In this document: piece after piece, positions 1-8,059 of the stretch
How the letters are laid out: the number at the start of each line of letters is the position of its first letter
Position numbering within the stretch: the stretch's first letter is position 1
NCBI GenBank assembly: GCA_964275345.1
Contig: CAXYBK010000003.1
Span: forward strand, 1-64,000
Reading direction: 5' to 3'
DNA length: 64,000 nucleotides
Source of the DNA: MED-G78 sp964275345
Lineage (GTDB): Bacteria > Pseudomonadota > Gammaproteobacteria > Magnimaribacterales > D2472
Made by a program: the position numbers and the translations under genes
Notes under the pieces: model-generated
Seen by the model: only the letters and a program-made list of their open reading frames with translations
Told to the model about the DNA's origin: nothing
Databases searched by the model: none

Positions 1-478
1 CAGTCATCATCATAGGAAGTGCGCTTGATAGATAATTCGCTGACTCAAGAACAGCAGCATATCCAGCTAGATTTGCTTGAGAACTAAGTACATCCATTTT
101 TTGTGCTCTCGTAATTCTTGGTATGAATTCCATGCTCACCAAATTTATATTTTTTTCAGCACATAGATTTATCATTGATGAATTAGAAAAAGGATTCATG
201 AGACCAAGAAGTGTTGCGCCGTTTTTCATTGAGCTCAGCTCAATGTCTGTAAGAGGTTGAAGGGATATTATTAAATCAGATTTTTGGATGCATTCATCTC
301 TGGAAGTTTTTGTAATACCTTTATTGATGAAATCTGCATCTGAAGTGTAGATACCTGAACCAATATTATCTTCAAATAATATTTCAGCACCCAAATCAGT
401 AAGAGCAGAAATTGTGTCAATATGAATAGGAGATCTTGAATCTCTTGAGTCATTTGACTTTAAAGCAGATATAATCAC
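1..478 (-). CDS. pntA: NAD(P) transhydrogenase subunit alpha, N-terminal part (runs off the left edge)
   Basis: PntA carries the NAD(H)-binding domain of the proton-translocating transhydrogenase that makes NADPH from NADH using the proton gradient. About 159 codons are visible, reading leftwards. Early on the protein has SPIHIDTISALTDLGAEILF, matching the PntA pattern in which the substrate domain begins. Later it has NLVSMEFIPRITRAQKMDVL followed by SSQANLAGYAAVL, the PntA/alanine-dehydrogenase signature. I chose the GTG at 478-476 because an in-frame TAA lies directly upstream. The start lacks a clear Shine-Dalgarno sequence and lacks the usual MKIGVPKE-type opening, so the N-terminus is slightly short. 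The rest of the gene, and presumably pntB, lies outside the window. Confidence 0.88.
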   Translation of the reverse strand, partial: MIISALKSNDSRDSRSPIHIDTISALTDLGAEILFEDNIGSGIYTSDADFINKGITKTSRDECIQKSDLIISLQPLTDIELSSMKNGATLLGLMNPFSNSSMINLCAEKNINLVSMEFIPRITRAQKMDVLSSQANLAGYAAVLESANYLSSALPMMMT

Positions 479-634
479 TTATTGGTTTTTTATATTTAGT
501 TTGTAGTGAAGTAAATCTTAATAGGATTTAAAAGTCAATTAGTTTTTTTTGTCATCTAAAACATAGCTTTTATATCAAAAAAAAATGTAGCTCTACTACA
601 AAACTAAACAAATTAATGCTTACTTAAAAAGAAT

Positions 635-1339
635 ATGACACAAAATATCGATACATCAGAAGTAGAAAAATTTGCTGACTTGGCTGAAAGATGGTGGGAT
701 CCAAAAGGTGAATTTAAGCCTCTGCACATTATTAACCCTCTTAGGGCAGAATTTATAGCCTCAAGAGTTGAGCTTGAAAATATGGATATATTGGACGTAG
801 GCTGCGGTGGTGGACTCCTGTGCGAAGCTTTGTTCGACTATAAAGGAATTGTATCTGGTATAGATGCTGCAGGCCCCGGAATTGAAATTGCAAAAAAACA
901 TGCAGAAGACAATTACAAAAAAATCTTTTATCGAGATATTACTGCTGAAGAATTAGTAGAAAGTGAATCAGAAAAGTATGATGTTGTGACCTGTCTTGAA
1001 GTTATTGAACATGTCCCTGATCCTCAGTCATTAGTTTCCGCTTGTTCGAATTTGTTAAAACCAGGAGGCAGCCTTTTCTTGTCTACTATTAATAGAAATC
1101 CACGATCATGGATTACTGCAATCGTTGGAGCAGAATATATATTCAATATACTGCCCAAAGGCACTCATGAATTTTCAAAATTTATAAAGCCATCTGAGCT
1201 TGCATCCTACATGAGAGCAGCTGATATTAATTTATCTGAAACCAAAGGAATGTTTTATAACCCTCTCACCCATAAAGCTCATCTTAATAATGATCTTGGT
1301 GTTAACTACATGATGTATGGAAAAAAACCAAAAAATTAA
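635..1339 (+). CDS. ubiG: Ubiquinone biosynthesis O-methyltransferase
   Basis: UbiG performs both O-methylations of ubiquinone synthesis using S-adenosylmethionine. The 234-residue product is about the family length. Residues 20-37 (WWDPKGEFKPLHIINPLR) are nearly the same as the start of E. coli UbiG, and LDVGCGGG at 53-60 is the glycine-rich SAM-binding motif I. A second class I motif (YDVVTCLEVIEHV) follows near residue 117. The gene is divergent from pntA and its last 23 bases overlap gph, so the two are probably translated as a coupled pair; ubiG-gph adjacency is common in gammaproteobacteria. Confidence 0.95.
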   Translation: MTQNIDTSEVEKFADLAERWWDPKGEFKPLHIINPLRAEFIASRVELENMDILDVGCGGGLLCEALFDYKGIVSGIDAAGPGIEIAKKHAEDNYKKIFYRDITAEELVESESEKYDVVTCLEVIEHVPDPQSLVSACSNLLKPGGSLFLSTINRNPRSWITAIVGAEYIFNILPKGTHEFSKFIKPSELASYMRAADINLSETKGMFYNPLTHKAHLNNDLGVNYMMYGKKPKN

Positions 1340-1985
1340 AGCGGTTCTTTTTGATCTAGATGGAACACTTGTTGATACTGCTCCTGATTTTGTACTTTCA
1401 TTAAATAACATTTTAACAAGGCATGGATTTCCAAGCCTTGAACCTTCATTAATAAGATCTAATGTATCTGACGGATCTGCAAAACTAACATCTTTAGGTT
1501 TTGGTATTAATAAAGATGATCCAGATTTTGATAAACTTAGAAAAGAATTTTTAGATGAATATAAAATTAATCTTTTAAAGAACTCATTTTTATTCACAGG
1601 TATAGATAAACTAATTAAATTTCTTCTAAGCAATAATATTAAATTTGGAATTGTTACAAATAAACCAAGAGAATATGCAGAACCTCTAGTAAAAAATTTT
1701 CAAGAATTAGAAAAGTCAGAAATATTAATTTGTTCTGATGATATTTTAGAACCAAAACCAAGCCCTGAAGGTATTAATGTTGCCCTTAAACATTTAAATA
1801 TATCCAGTTCAGAAACATTCTATATTGGAGATCACATCAATGATCTTGATGCTGGTACAAATGCTGGGGTAAGAATTATTGCTTGTTATTATGGTTATTC
1901 ATTAAATTCTAAAAATAATCCATACACTTGTGATGTTGCAAATAGTTCTGAAGATTTAACAAAAATTATTAATGAAAATATCTAA
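1317..1985 (+). CDS. gph: Phosphoglycolate phosphatase, HAD family
   Basis: Gph dephosphorylates 2-phosphoglycolate, a by-product of repair of oxidative DNA ends. The 222-residue protein has HAD motif I at 13-21 (DLDGTLVDT, nucleophile Asp13 and acid/base Asp15), a TNKP motif II region, a conserved lysine before PSPEG, and motif IV GDHINDLDAG. The ATG at 1317 lies inside the 3' end of ubiG, giving a 23-base overlap. Related HAD phosphatases such as MupP (N-acetylmuramate 6-phosphate phosphatase), which also sits next to ubiG in pseudomonads, are a realistic alternative that sequence alone does not exclude. Confidence 0.85.
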   Translation: MEKNQKIKAVLFDLDGTLVDTAPDFVLSLNNILTRHGFPSLEPSLIRSNVSDGSAKLTSLGFGINKDDPDFDKLRKEFLDEYKINLLKNSFLFTGIDKLIKFLLSNNIKFGIVTNKPREYAEPLVKNFQELEKSEILICSDDILEPKPSPEGINVALKHLNISSSETFYIGDHINDLDAGTNAGVRIIACYYGYSLNSKNNPYTCDVANSSEDLTKIINENI

Positions 1986-1993
1986 AACTAATC

Positions 1994-2707
1994 ATGAAGA
2001 ATAAAGTTATTTTAATTACAGGTGCTAATAAAGGCATTGGAAAAACGCTGTCGTTAGAGTTCAGTAAAATGGGAGTAAATATAGTTCTTCTTGGAAGAAA
2101 CGAAGAGTCGTTAGATAGCGTATATGATGAAATTATTACAACCACATCAACTAAACCGCTAATAATAAAATGTGATTTAAGTAATATAGATAACAAAAGT
2201 GCTAAACAAATAAATGATGAAATCATGGGAGTTTATGGGAGACTTGATGGCGTTATTTTTAATGCAGCTAAACTCGGAAAAATGTCTACGATTGAGGATT
2301 ATGAGGAAGATATTTGGAAAGAAGTATTTAATATAAACCTTCATAGTGCATTTATCATTTCTAAGGAAATTTTACCTGCATTAAAAGCTGCGCCCAATGG
2401 ACGTATTATTTTTACATCTTCTGGAGTAGCGGAAGTTGGTAAGGCTTTTTGGGGAGCTTATTCAGCCTCTAAATTTGCAGTTAAAGGGTTGGCAGAAATT
2501 TTAAGAGATGAGCTAGATACAACATCAAATGTAAAAGTCTTTAACTATGATCCTGGTAAAACTAGGACATCTATGAGGGCTTTAGCCTATCCAGCAGAAA
2601 ATCCTCAAGACTTAAAAGAACCTAAAGTTTTATTTAACGATTACCTCTGGTTTTTTTCTGATGAGAGTCAGTTATCAAATCAACACTATTTCAAATTCGA
2701 TAATTAA
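1994..2707 (+). CDS. yciK: Short-chain dehydrogenase/reductase, YciK type
   Basis: This is a 237-residue classical SDR. It has the TGANKGIG cofactor motif at 9-16, the NAA motif at 90-92, catalytic serine at about 142-143, and YSASK at 156-160 supplying the catalytic Tyr and Lys. In Pseudomonas and relatives a YciK-type SDR follows ubiG and gph, and that synteny is the main reason for the YciK assignment. The substrate is unknown. It starts 9 bases after gph, so it closes a three-gene operon. Its stop overlaps the stop of the opposing glycosylase gene by four bases. Confidence 0.85.
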   Translation: MKNKVILITGANKGIGKTLSLEFSKMGVNIVLLGRNEESLDSVYDEIITTTSTKPLIIKCDLSNIDNKSAKQINDEIMGVYGRLDGVIFNAAKLGKMSTIEDYEEDIWKEVFNINLHSAFIISKEILPALKAAPNGRIIFTSSGVAEVGKAFWGAYSASKFAVKGLAEILRDELDTTSNVKVFNYDPGKTRTSMRALAYPAENPQDLKEPKVLFNDYLWFFSDESQLSNQHYFKFDN

Positions 2708-3300
2708 AGAGAATCTAGGCCTTTCCACAAATACAAACTAAGGTAAGTTCTGTATGGAGAGTAAATCTCTTTTAAATCATCGCAGTTAATATGAGGGAAA
2801 AAAGTATCAATAGCTTTATTAATTCCCAAATCTCCATCTAGCCATATATCCTCATCACAGATATAGAACATTCTAGTTATGCCTATGGTCCAAGGACCAA
2901 TGCCTTTAATCTCAATGAGTATTTTTGATAATTCCTCTATTGAGTAATTTTTTAAAGTTTTTTTTGAATGAGATTTTAATAATTTATTATTTAGAATGCC
3001 TAAAATATATGCTGCTTTTCTTTTAGAGATGCCCGCAGTTCTCAATATATCTTCAGTTATATCTTCTTTTTTATGTAACTCAATAATCGGTCTTAATCTA
3101 CTCCATATAGTTCGCGCTGCACTTGTTGAAACCTGCTGACTAACAATGGTTTTAATCAAAAATAAATATAATCTATTTTCTTTATTGTTATTTATTGAAA
3201 TTTTTTCTGCTGTACTTAAAAAATTATAAAATTTTAAATGCCCATATTTTTTTGATTGCTTTGTTATAAAGCTATGAGCAATTTCAGCCTTGTTGTCCAT
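2704..3300 (-). CDS. DNA-3-methyladenine glycosylase II-like protein (AlkA/MAG family)
   Basis: This is a base-excision repair glycosylase for alkylated purines. The 198-residue protein shows the helix-hairpin-helix KGIGPWT at 132-138, followed by the conserved aspartate in LDGDLGI (Asp157), the HhH-GPD catalytic residue. SQQVS at 54-58 is the family's conserved N-terminal signature. It is shorter than E. coli AlkA (282 residues) because the N-terminal TBP-like domain is absent, as in the compact MAG1-like members. It overlaps rluB by 17 bases and is the last gene of the scpA-scpB-rluB operon. Confidence 0.85.
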   Translation of the reverse strand: MDNKAEIAHSFITKQSKKYGHLKFYNFLSTAEKISINNNKENRLYLFLIKTIVSQQVSTSAARTIWSRLRPIIELHKKEDITEDILRTAGISKRKAAYILGILNNKLLKSHSKKTLKNYSIEELSKILIEIKGIGPWTIGITRMFYICDEDIWLDGDLGINKAIDTFFPHINCDDLKEIYSPYRTYLSLYLWKGLDSL

Positions 3301-4015
3301 ACTTCTTTAAGCTATTGATCTCATTTTCAGTTAGTTCTCTGAACTTACTTTCAGCTAAAGTCGATGGAAGAAATATCGGACCATACCTAACTCTTTTAAG
3401 TCGGCTTACCGTTAATCCAACAGCTTCAAAGATTTTTCTGACTTCCTTATTTTTACCAGAAGTTAAACAAGCTGAAAACCATTGATTTGCCCCAGTTTTC
3501 TCACCCTCAACTATGTCACTAAATTTATGGATAGCTCCATCTATCTCAATACCTTTTTTCATCTTGGCCTCTTTATCCTTATCAAAAGATCCCATAGCTC
3601 TCACCAAATACTCTCGGTCAATTGAACTTGAAGGATGCATGAGATAATTTGCAAATACACCATCATTAGTAAATAACATTAAACCTGCAGTATTTATATC
3701 TAATCTACCAATAGATATCCATTCCCTTTGATTAGATGATTTAGGTAAATAATCAAAGACTATTGGAAGATTTTTCTCCCTAGCATTTGAAGATAAAACT
3801 CCTGGAGGTTTGTTTAACATCACTACCTTTAGAGCTACTTCCTTTGATTTAATTATTTTATTTTGATATTCGACTTTATCTTCTGATGTTACTGAAGTTC
3901 CAACTAAAGCAACTTTGCCATTAACTTTAATTAAGCCTTTTTGAATTAATTGCTCGCATCCTCTCCTAGAGCCAACACCTGCTGCTGCAAGAAATTTTTG
4001 CAATCTTATTGACAC
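3284..4015 (-). CDS. rluB: 23S rRNA pseudouridine synthase B
   Basis: RluB makes pseudouridine at position 2605 of 23S rRNA. The 243-residue protein has an N-terminal S4 RNA-binding domain (about residues 2-49, opening RLQKFLAAAGVGSRRGCEQL) and the RsuA-family catalytic motif GRLDINTAGLML with Asp106. KEVRKIFEAVGL and VSRLKRVRYG near the C-terminus are typical of RluB. It lacks the long charged tail seen in E. coli RluB. It overlaps scpB by 10 bases, and the scpA-scpB-rluB order is widely conserved in gammaproteobacteria. Confidence 0.92.
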   Translation of the reverse strand: MSIRLQKFLAAAGVGSRRGCEQLIQKGLIKVNGKVALVGTSVTSEDKVEYQNKIIKSKEVALKVVMLNKPPGVLSSNAREKNLPIVFDYLPKSSNQREWISIGRLDINTAGLMLFTNDGVFANYLMHPSSSIDREYLVRAMGSFDKDKEAKMKKGIEIDGAIHKFSDIVEGEKTGANQWFSACLTSGKNKEVRKIFEAVGLTVSRLKRVRYGPIFLPSTLAESKFRELTENEINSLKKYGQQG

Positions 4016-4584
4016 TTTTTATTATCTATATTGCTTGTAAGAGTAAAACTTTCATCTACTTCTTGTATTTCTGGAAGGCTTGGAAGTTCTGTAACTTTCT
4101 TTAAATTGAAATCATTTAAAAAGTTAGGAGTTGTTGCATATAGTGCGGGTCTTCCTGGAACATCTCTATATCCAGAAACTTTAATCCAATCTCTTTCTAA
4201 AAGAGTTCTAACTGTTTGAGTGCTTACATTAACTCCCCTAATGTCTTCAATATCTCCTCTAGTTACAGGCTGCTTGTAGGCAATAATTGAGATAGTTTCC
4301 ATGAGTGATTTAGATATTTTTTGTGATTTATCATTCCACAATGATGACAGGCATGGGCTAAATTCTTCTTTAACTTGGAGTCTGTAGCCTGAAGCCACCT
4401 CCTTTAACTCAATTGAAGATTTTTCATATCTTTCTTCAAGAGCATTAAGAGCCATTTTAATAGATGATAGCTCTAGTTGGCCCAAATCCATCTCTAATAA
4501 ACTTTTGATTTCTGATAATCTAAGAGGTCTGCCTGCACCAAAAAGTAAAGCTTCTACAGTGTTAACTATCTTATTATTTATCAA
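4006..4584 (-). CDS. scpB: Segregation and condensation protein B
   Basis: ScpB is the winged-helix partner that joins ScpA and an SMC protein in the bacterial condensin complex. The 192-residue product has the typical winged-helix pair with VEALLFGAGRPL near the start and METISIIAYKQPVTRGDIE with GVNVSTQTVRTLLERDWI in the second half. Its ATG overlaps the scpA stop codon (ATGA), indicating translational coupling. The family gene order scpA-scpB-rluB supports the call. Confidence 0.93.
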   Translation of the reverse strand: MINNKIVNTVEALLFGAGRPLRLSEIKSLLEMDLGQLELSSIKMALNALEERYEKSSIELKEVASGYRLQVKEEFSPCLSSLWNDKSQKISKSLMETISIIAYKQPVTRGDIEDIRGVNVSTQTVRTLLERDWIKVSGYRDVPGRPALYATTPNFLNDFNLKKVTELPSLPEIQEVDESFTLTSNIDNKKCQ

Positions 4585-5378
4585 TTTGAGCTCCTGGCTT
4601 TAGATTTAATATAAATCTCATTATTTTCATTCTGTATTAATTCAACGTGACCATCTTTTGCTAATTCTAATGAGGCCAACAAAGAAACTGCAACGCCTTG
4701 TTTTCCTTCTGTTTTTTGAATAGTTTTATAAAAACCAACAATGTTCCTTTTACCAAGGATTTGTAAAATTAGGTTAATTCTGTCTTGAGTAGACAGTTCT
4801 TCAAAAGCAATTTGATGGCTTGATGTTAGATCTGGCCTTTCAAGTATTTCTTGAAATATATCTCTGAGATCATTTGGATTTAAATTTAGCGGCTCATGGT
4901 TATCCTCAAATTTTGGAAGTGCTGTAGAAGCTACAAAATAATCCCTATCGACTCTCGGTAATATAGCCATATTTTCAGAGGCAACTTTAAATCTTTGATA
5001 CTCTTGCAACCTTCTAATTAACTCAGTTCTTGGATCAAGCTCGTCATCCTCAGATTCTGGCTTTGGAAGTAACATTCTTGATTTAATCTCAGCAAGTGTT
5101 GCAGCCATGACTAAATATTCAGCTGCCAACTCAAATTTAAGGCTGTCCATTAACTCAATATATTCAACATATTGATTGGTTATATCTGCAACATTTAATT
5201 CAAGGATATCTATGTTTTCTTTTTTTATAAGATATAAAAGTAAGTCCATAGGTCCAGAAAAAGTTTCTAGACATAATTCGAATGCATTTGGAGGTATAAA
5301 AAGGTCATCGGGCAGGTTTTCTAACGGTTGACCCATCACAAGCGGAATTTCTAATTGCGTTTGTTGTATGTTATCCAT
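4581..5378 (-). CDS. scpA: Segregation and condensation protein A
   Basis: ScpA is the kleisin subunit that bridges the SMC heads of condensin. The protein shows the kleisin N-terminal region (ETFSGPMDLLLYLIKKENID, then LNVADITNQYVEYIELMDSL) and LAAEYLVMAATLAEIKSRML, the core ScpA signature. I prefer the ATG at 5378 (protein begins MDNIQQTQ) over a GTG nine bases upstream at 5387, because ATG is the stronger start and nothing conserved is lost. A 14-base palindrome lies immediately upstream. SMC itself is not in the window. Confidence 0.92.
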   Translation of the reverse strand: MDNIQQTQLEIPLVMGQPLENLPDDLFIPPNAFELCLETFSGPMDLLLYLIKKENIDILELNVADITNQYVEYIELMDSLKFELAAEYLVMAATLAEIKSRMLLPKPESEDDELDPRTELIRRLQEYQRFKVASENMAILPRVDRDYFVASTALPKFEDNHEPLNLNPNDLRDIFQEILERPDLTSSHQIAFEELSTQDRINLILQILGKRNIVGFYKTIQKTEGKQGVAVSLLASLELAKDGHVELIQNENNEIYIKSKARSSN

Positions 5379-5383
5379 GATAA

Positions 5384-5397
5384 ACACTACATAGTGT
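5384..5397. promoter_or_regulatory. Short palindrome at the scpA 5' end
   Basis: The sequence ACACTACATAGTGT is a perfect 6+2+6 inverted repeat 6 bases upstream of the scpA ATG at 5378, in the divergent spacer with the DAHP synthase gene. It may be a regulator site or a leader hairpin on the scpA mRNA. No regulator is known for it. Confidence 0.3.
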
Positions 5398-5512
5398 AAG
5401 GTTAGAAGACTACTAATACAACATATAGTATTTTAAATTTTATGTTATTTGTATTAGATTTTTGAAGACATTTATATGAATTCTAAAAAAAAAGAAATTA
5501 ATGAAAAAAAAA

Positions 5513-5540
5513 TGGACTAGCGTGCCTAAACTCCTATACT
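5513..5540 (+). promoter_or_regulatory. Sigma-70-like promoter of the DAHP synthase gene
   Basis: TGGACT (5513-5518) and TATACT (5535-5540) are separated by 16 bases and match the -35 and -10 consensus at 4/6 and 5/6 positions. The expected transcription start is near 5547, giving a leader of about 24 bases before the ATG at 5571. This is a motif match only. Confidence 0.45.
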
Positions 5541-5570
5541 CTAAATAAAAATAATTGTTCTTTTTAATAA

Positions 5571-6617
5571 ATGAATTACTTAACTGACAACACTAGAATT
5601 ATCGACAGAGTAGATGTCCCTACTCCTGCTGATATGATAAATGAAAATCCCATAACGGATGATATTTCTAGACTTGTCTATGGAACAAGAAATGAAATAA
5701 GCCAAATCCTTCATGGAAAAGATCATAGGGTTTTAGTTGTGGCCGGGCCTTGTTCCATTCATGATACAAAATCTGCACTTGAATATGCAGCTTGGCTAAA
5801 AGATGCCAGAGATAGATATAATGAAAATCTTTTAATTGTCATGCGTGTATATTTTGAAAAACCTAGAACTACTGTTGGTTGGAAAGGTTTAATTAATGAC
5901 CCTGATATTGACGGTAGTTATGATATTTCTAAAGGAATAAGAACTGCCAGAAAGTTACTTATCAATCTTGCTGAACTTGGCCTTCCAGCAGGAACAGAAT
6001 ATCTAGACCCTATCAGTCCGCAATATGTTTCTGACTTAATTTCATGGGGTGCAATTGGTGCTAGGACTGCTGAAAGTCAGATTCATAGAGAGCTAGCATC
6101 AGGTTTATCTTGTCCAGTTGGTATTAAAAATGGAACAAATGGAGATTTAAAGTTAGCAATTGATGGTATTCAGGCAGCAAATCATCCTCATGTTTTTTTA
6201 TCAGCAACAAAAGAAGGTGAAGTTGCAGTATTTAAAACCTCTGGGAATATAGATAGCCATATTATTTTACGAGGTGGTAAAAATCCTAATTACTACCCTG
6301 AATCTATTGCTGAAACTTTATCAGCTCTAACTGAAGCTGAAGTAAATGAATCAATTATGGTTGATGCAAGCCACGGTAATAGTCAAAAAATATTTAAAAA
6401 TCAAATACCAGTTGTTTCTTCAGTCTGTGAACAAATAATTAATGGAAATAAAAATCTAAATGGGGTCATGATAGAAAGCCATCTAGTAGAAGGTAATCAA
6501 AAGATATCTGATAATCTTGTTTATGGCCAGAGTATTACTGATGGTTGTATGAATATAGAAGATACAGAAGGATGCTTTAAAGAGCTTGATGCAGCGGTAT
6601 CAAAAAGCAGAGGTTAA
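5571..6617 (+). CDS. aroG: 3-deoxy-7-phosphoheptulonate (DAHP) synthase, class I
   Basis: This enzyme condenses phosphoenolpyruvate and erythrose 4-phosphate in the first step of the shikimate pathway; aroK and aroB are also in the window at 39186-40758. The 348-residue protein is AroF/G/H length. It contains VAGPCSIHD (Cys metal ligand), KPRTTVGWKG, PAGTEYLDPISPQY, GARTAESQIHRELASG and VDASHGNSQK, all class I DAHP synthase signatures. I cannot tell from sequence which aromatic amino acid inhibits it, so the symbol is by family only. The following gene starts 6 bases after its stop. Confidence 0.92.
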   Translation: MNYLTDNTRIIDRVDVPTPADMINENPITDDISRLVYGTRNEISQILHGKDHRVLVVAGPCSIHDTKSALEYAAWLKDARDRYNENLLIVMRVYFEKPRTTVGWKGLINDPDIDGSYDISKGIRTARKLLINLAELGLPAGTEYLDPISPQYVSDLISWGAIGARTAESQIHRELASGLSCPVGIKNGTNGDLKLAIDGIQAANHPHVFLSATKEGEVAVFKTSGNIDSHIILRGGKNPNYYPESIAETLSALTEAEVNESIMVDASHGNSQKIFKNQIPVVSSVCEQIINGNKNLNGVMIESHLVEGNQKISDNLVYGQSITDGCMNIEDTEGCFKELDAAVSKSRG

Positions 6618-6623
6618 TAGAGG

Positions 6624-7430
6624 TTGGGCGATAATAAAATAATCTTTGAAAAAGAAGTTGCAGAAACTCTTGGAATAGAGGCTGCAATTATATTAGAACT
6701 ATATAAAGCAAAAGAATTTGATGATTCACTTAGTGAAAGAGATTTTTTTAACCAGATGGCTGCTGAGTGTTCTTTTATAAACACAGAAATCCTAAAATCT
6801 AATTTTGAAAAACTAAAAAAAGTTAATTTAATTAAATTTGACTCTAATCAAGGTAAACAGTCATCTAAAGATAGTTTTGATTTAAAAACTCCTAATAGAA
6901 ACGATTCTGAATCTAAAATTAAAATATCTCAAACATGGATCCCAGCAAAAGAGACCATAGAGGTGCTTGAGCTAGGAGGTATTTCAATTGATTTTGCAAA
7001 ATCAAAACTTAAAGAGTTCAAAATATATTGGACAGAAAGAAATCAAGCAAGGGATAATTGGAATATTCTATTTCTAGACTATATCAGAAGGGAATGGGCT
7101 AAAGAAAATTCATCTAACAAAGGTATGCCTTATTGCATGGATAAGAACTGGATTCCCAATGAAGATGTTTTTGCTGTTTTAAATCTCTCTCAGATTACAA
7201 AAGAATCAGCCTTAAATTACCTTAAGGAGTTTATAATTTATTGGGAAGAAAATGGGACAGCTCTAAAGTCATGGAATTCAAAATTTATTGAACATGTTAA
7301 AAGGAAAGAGTTAGCTACAACAACGAAAAATGGCAAAGAAGATATTCGAAATAATGAACCTGGAAAATTCACGAAAGGTTTTACAGAGAGGAAAAGTGAC
7401 CAATCCTGGGCAAAAGAATTTAAATTCTGA
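6624..7430 (+). CDS. Protein with two tandem DnaT DNA-binding-like domains
   Basis: The 268-residue protein has an N-terminal region (1-75) that may be a small helical or winged-helix domain, a polar linker, and two copies of a repeat at about 104-159 and 175-230. Each copy has the pattern W-x-P, then EFxxYW, then a central Trp, then a basic helix (W105, YW135-136, W146; W176, YW206-207, W217). This is the pattern of the C-terminal domain of E. coli DnaT, the primosomal protein that binds single-stranded DNA and helps load DnaB. The start is a TTG at 6624 with AGAGG placed too close to be a good ribosome site, so the start is uncertain. The next gene resembles phage lambda P, which fits a replication-restart or helicase-loading role. 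No phage genes are nearby. Confidence 0.65.
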   Translation: MGDNKIIFEKEVAETLGIEAAIILELYKAKEFDDSLSERDFFNQMAAECSFINTEILKSNFEKLKKVNLIKFDSNQGKQSSKDSFDLKTPNRNDSESKIKISQTWIPAKETIEVLELGGISIDFAKSKLKEFKIYWTERNQARDNWNILFLDYIRREWAKENSSNKGMPYCMDKNWIPNEDVFAVLNLSQITKESALNYLKEFIIYWEENGTALKSWNSKFIEHVKRKELATTTKNGKEDIRNNEPGKFTKGFTERKSDQSWAKEFKF

Positions 7431-7980
7431 TAACTTGCAAGAGTATATAGAGTCTATAGATGCATTGTTTTTAAAGCTTGAACTTGCTTATCATTATCAA
7501 TTCTATAAGGTCTTTGGATCTGATGATAAGCTTAATGAGGGTAAAAAATTATGGGCTAATAGCCTGAAAAAATATGACATTGCTTCTATTAATGCTGCAT
7601 CTGAAGAAATTATTCACACACAACCCTATTTTCCAACTCTAACCGATATAGTAAAACTCTGCGAACAACTAAGAAAAAGTTCATCATTGCCTAGTGCTGA
7701 TGAGGCATTTATAGAAGCACGCAAATCATTTTCACCAAGAAAAAAATATCAATGGAGCCATCCTATTATTTATCTTGCAGGAAAAAAAACAGGATGGAAT
7801 TTTTTAAATGAAAGAGATGGAAGAGATATATTCTATGACTTTAAAAAAAATTATGAGGAGCTAGTTAAGGCTGTTAATAATGGTAAAGAATTTTTCATTC
7901 CTGAAGATAAAGTTGAAGAGGAACTAAAACCCCTAGATCAAAAACTTTTTGAAAGTTTAAGAAAGAAGTTTAAAATTTAA
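7396..7980 (+). CDS. Putative helicase loader related to phage lambda replication protein P
   Basis: The architecture resembles lambda P: LNEGKKLWANSLKKYDIASI, then QPYFPTLTDIVKLCEQ, then SLPSADEAF, then a Trp-His-Pro region, and near the end a basic helix followed by NNGKEFFIPED. In lambda P the equivalent order is a Trp-containing helix, a PS-P-S/FxxWC segment, LPSxEE, a YPW region and a GExIPEP tail. Lambda P binds and loads DnaB helicase. I chose the GTG at 7396 because AGAGAGG lies at 7385-7391. An ATG at 7330 would overlap the previous gene by 101 bases, and a TTG at 7435 is also possible. The similarity is by eye; a profile comparison against the lambda P and DnaC families would settle it. 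Confidence 0.55.
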   Translation: MTNPGQKNLNSDNLQEYIESIDALFLKLELAYHYQFYKVFGSDDKLNEGKKLWANSLKKYDIASINAASEEIIHTQPYFPTLTDIVKLCEQLRKSSSLPSADEAFIEARKSFSPRKKYQWSHPIIYLAGKKTGWNFLNERDGRDIFYDFKKNYEELVKAVNNGKEFFIPEDKVEEELKPLDQKLFESLRKKFKI

Positions 7981-8025
7981 CATTCATTACTTTTTCAAAG
8001 TAAATCTTGTTATTATTACTAGTTG

Positions 8026-8042
8026 TGGCATGTAATATGCCA
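8026..8042. promoter_or_regulatory. Operator-like palindrome before the RND efflux operon
   Basis: TGGCATGTAATATGCCA is a 6+5+6 perfect inverted repeat ending 18 bases before the ATG of the efflux adaptor gene. The position suits a repressor site of the TetR or MarR kind that often controls efflux pumps, but no such regulator is adjacent. It could also be a leader hairpin. Confidence 0.4.
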
Positions 8043-8059
8043 AATTAATTGGAACACTT

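Noticed and set aside
271..453. A 60-codon open frame on the minus strand near the left edge.
   Set aside because: The pntA reading frame in the same place has clear family motifs; this one is an out-of-frame shadow.
6624..7980. The DnaT-like and lambda-P-like genes as a prophage remnant.
   Set aside because: No integrase, capsid, tail or lysis genes surround them, and base composition looks like the neighbours.
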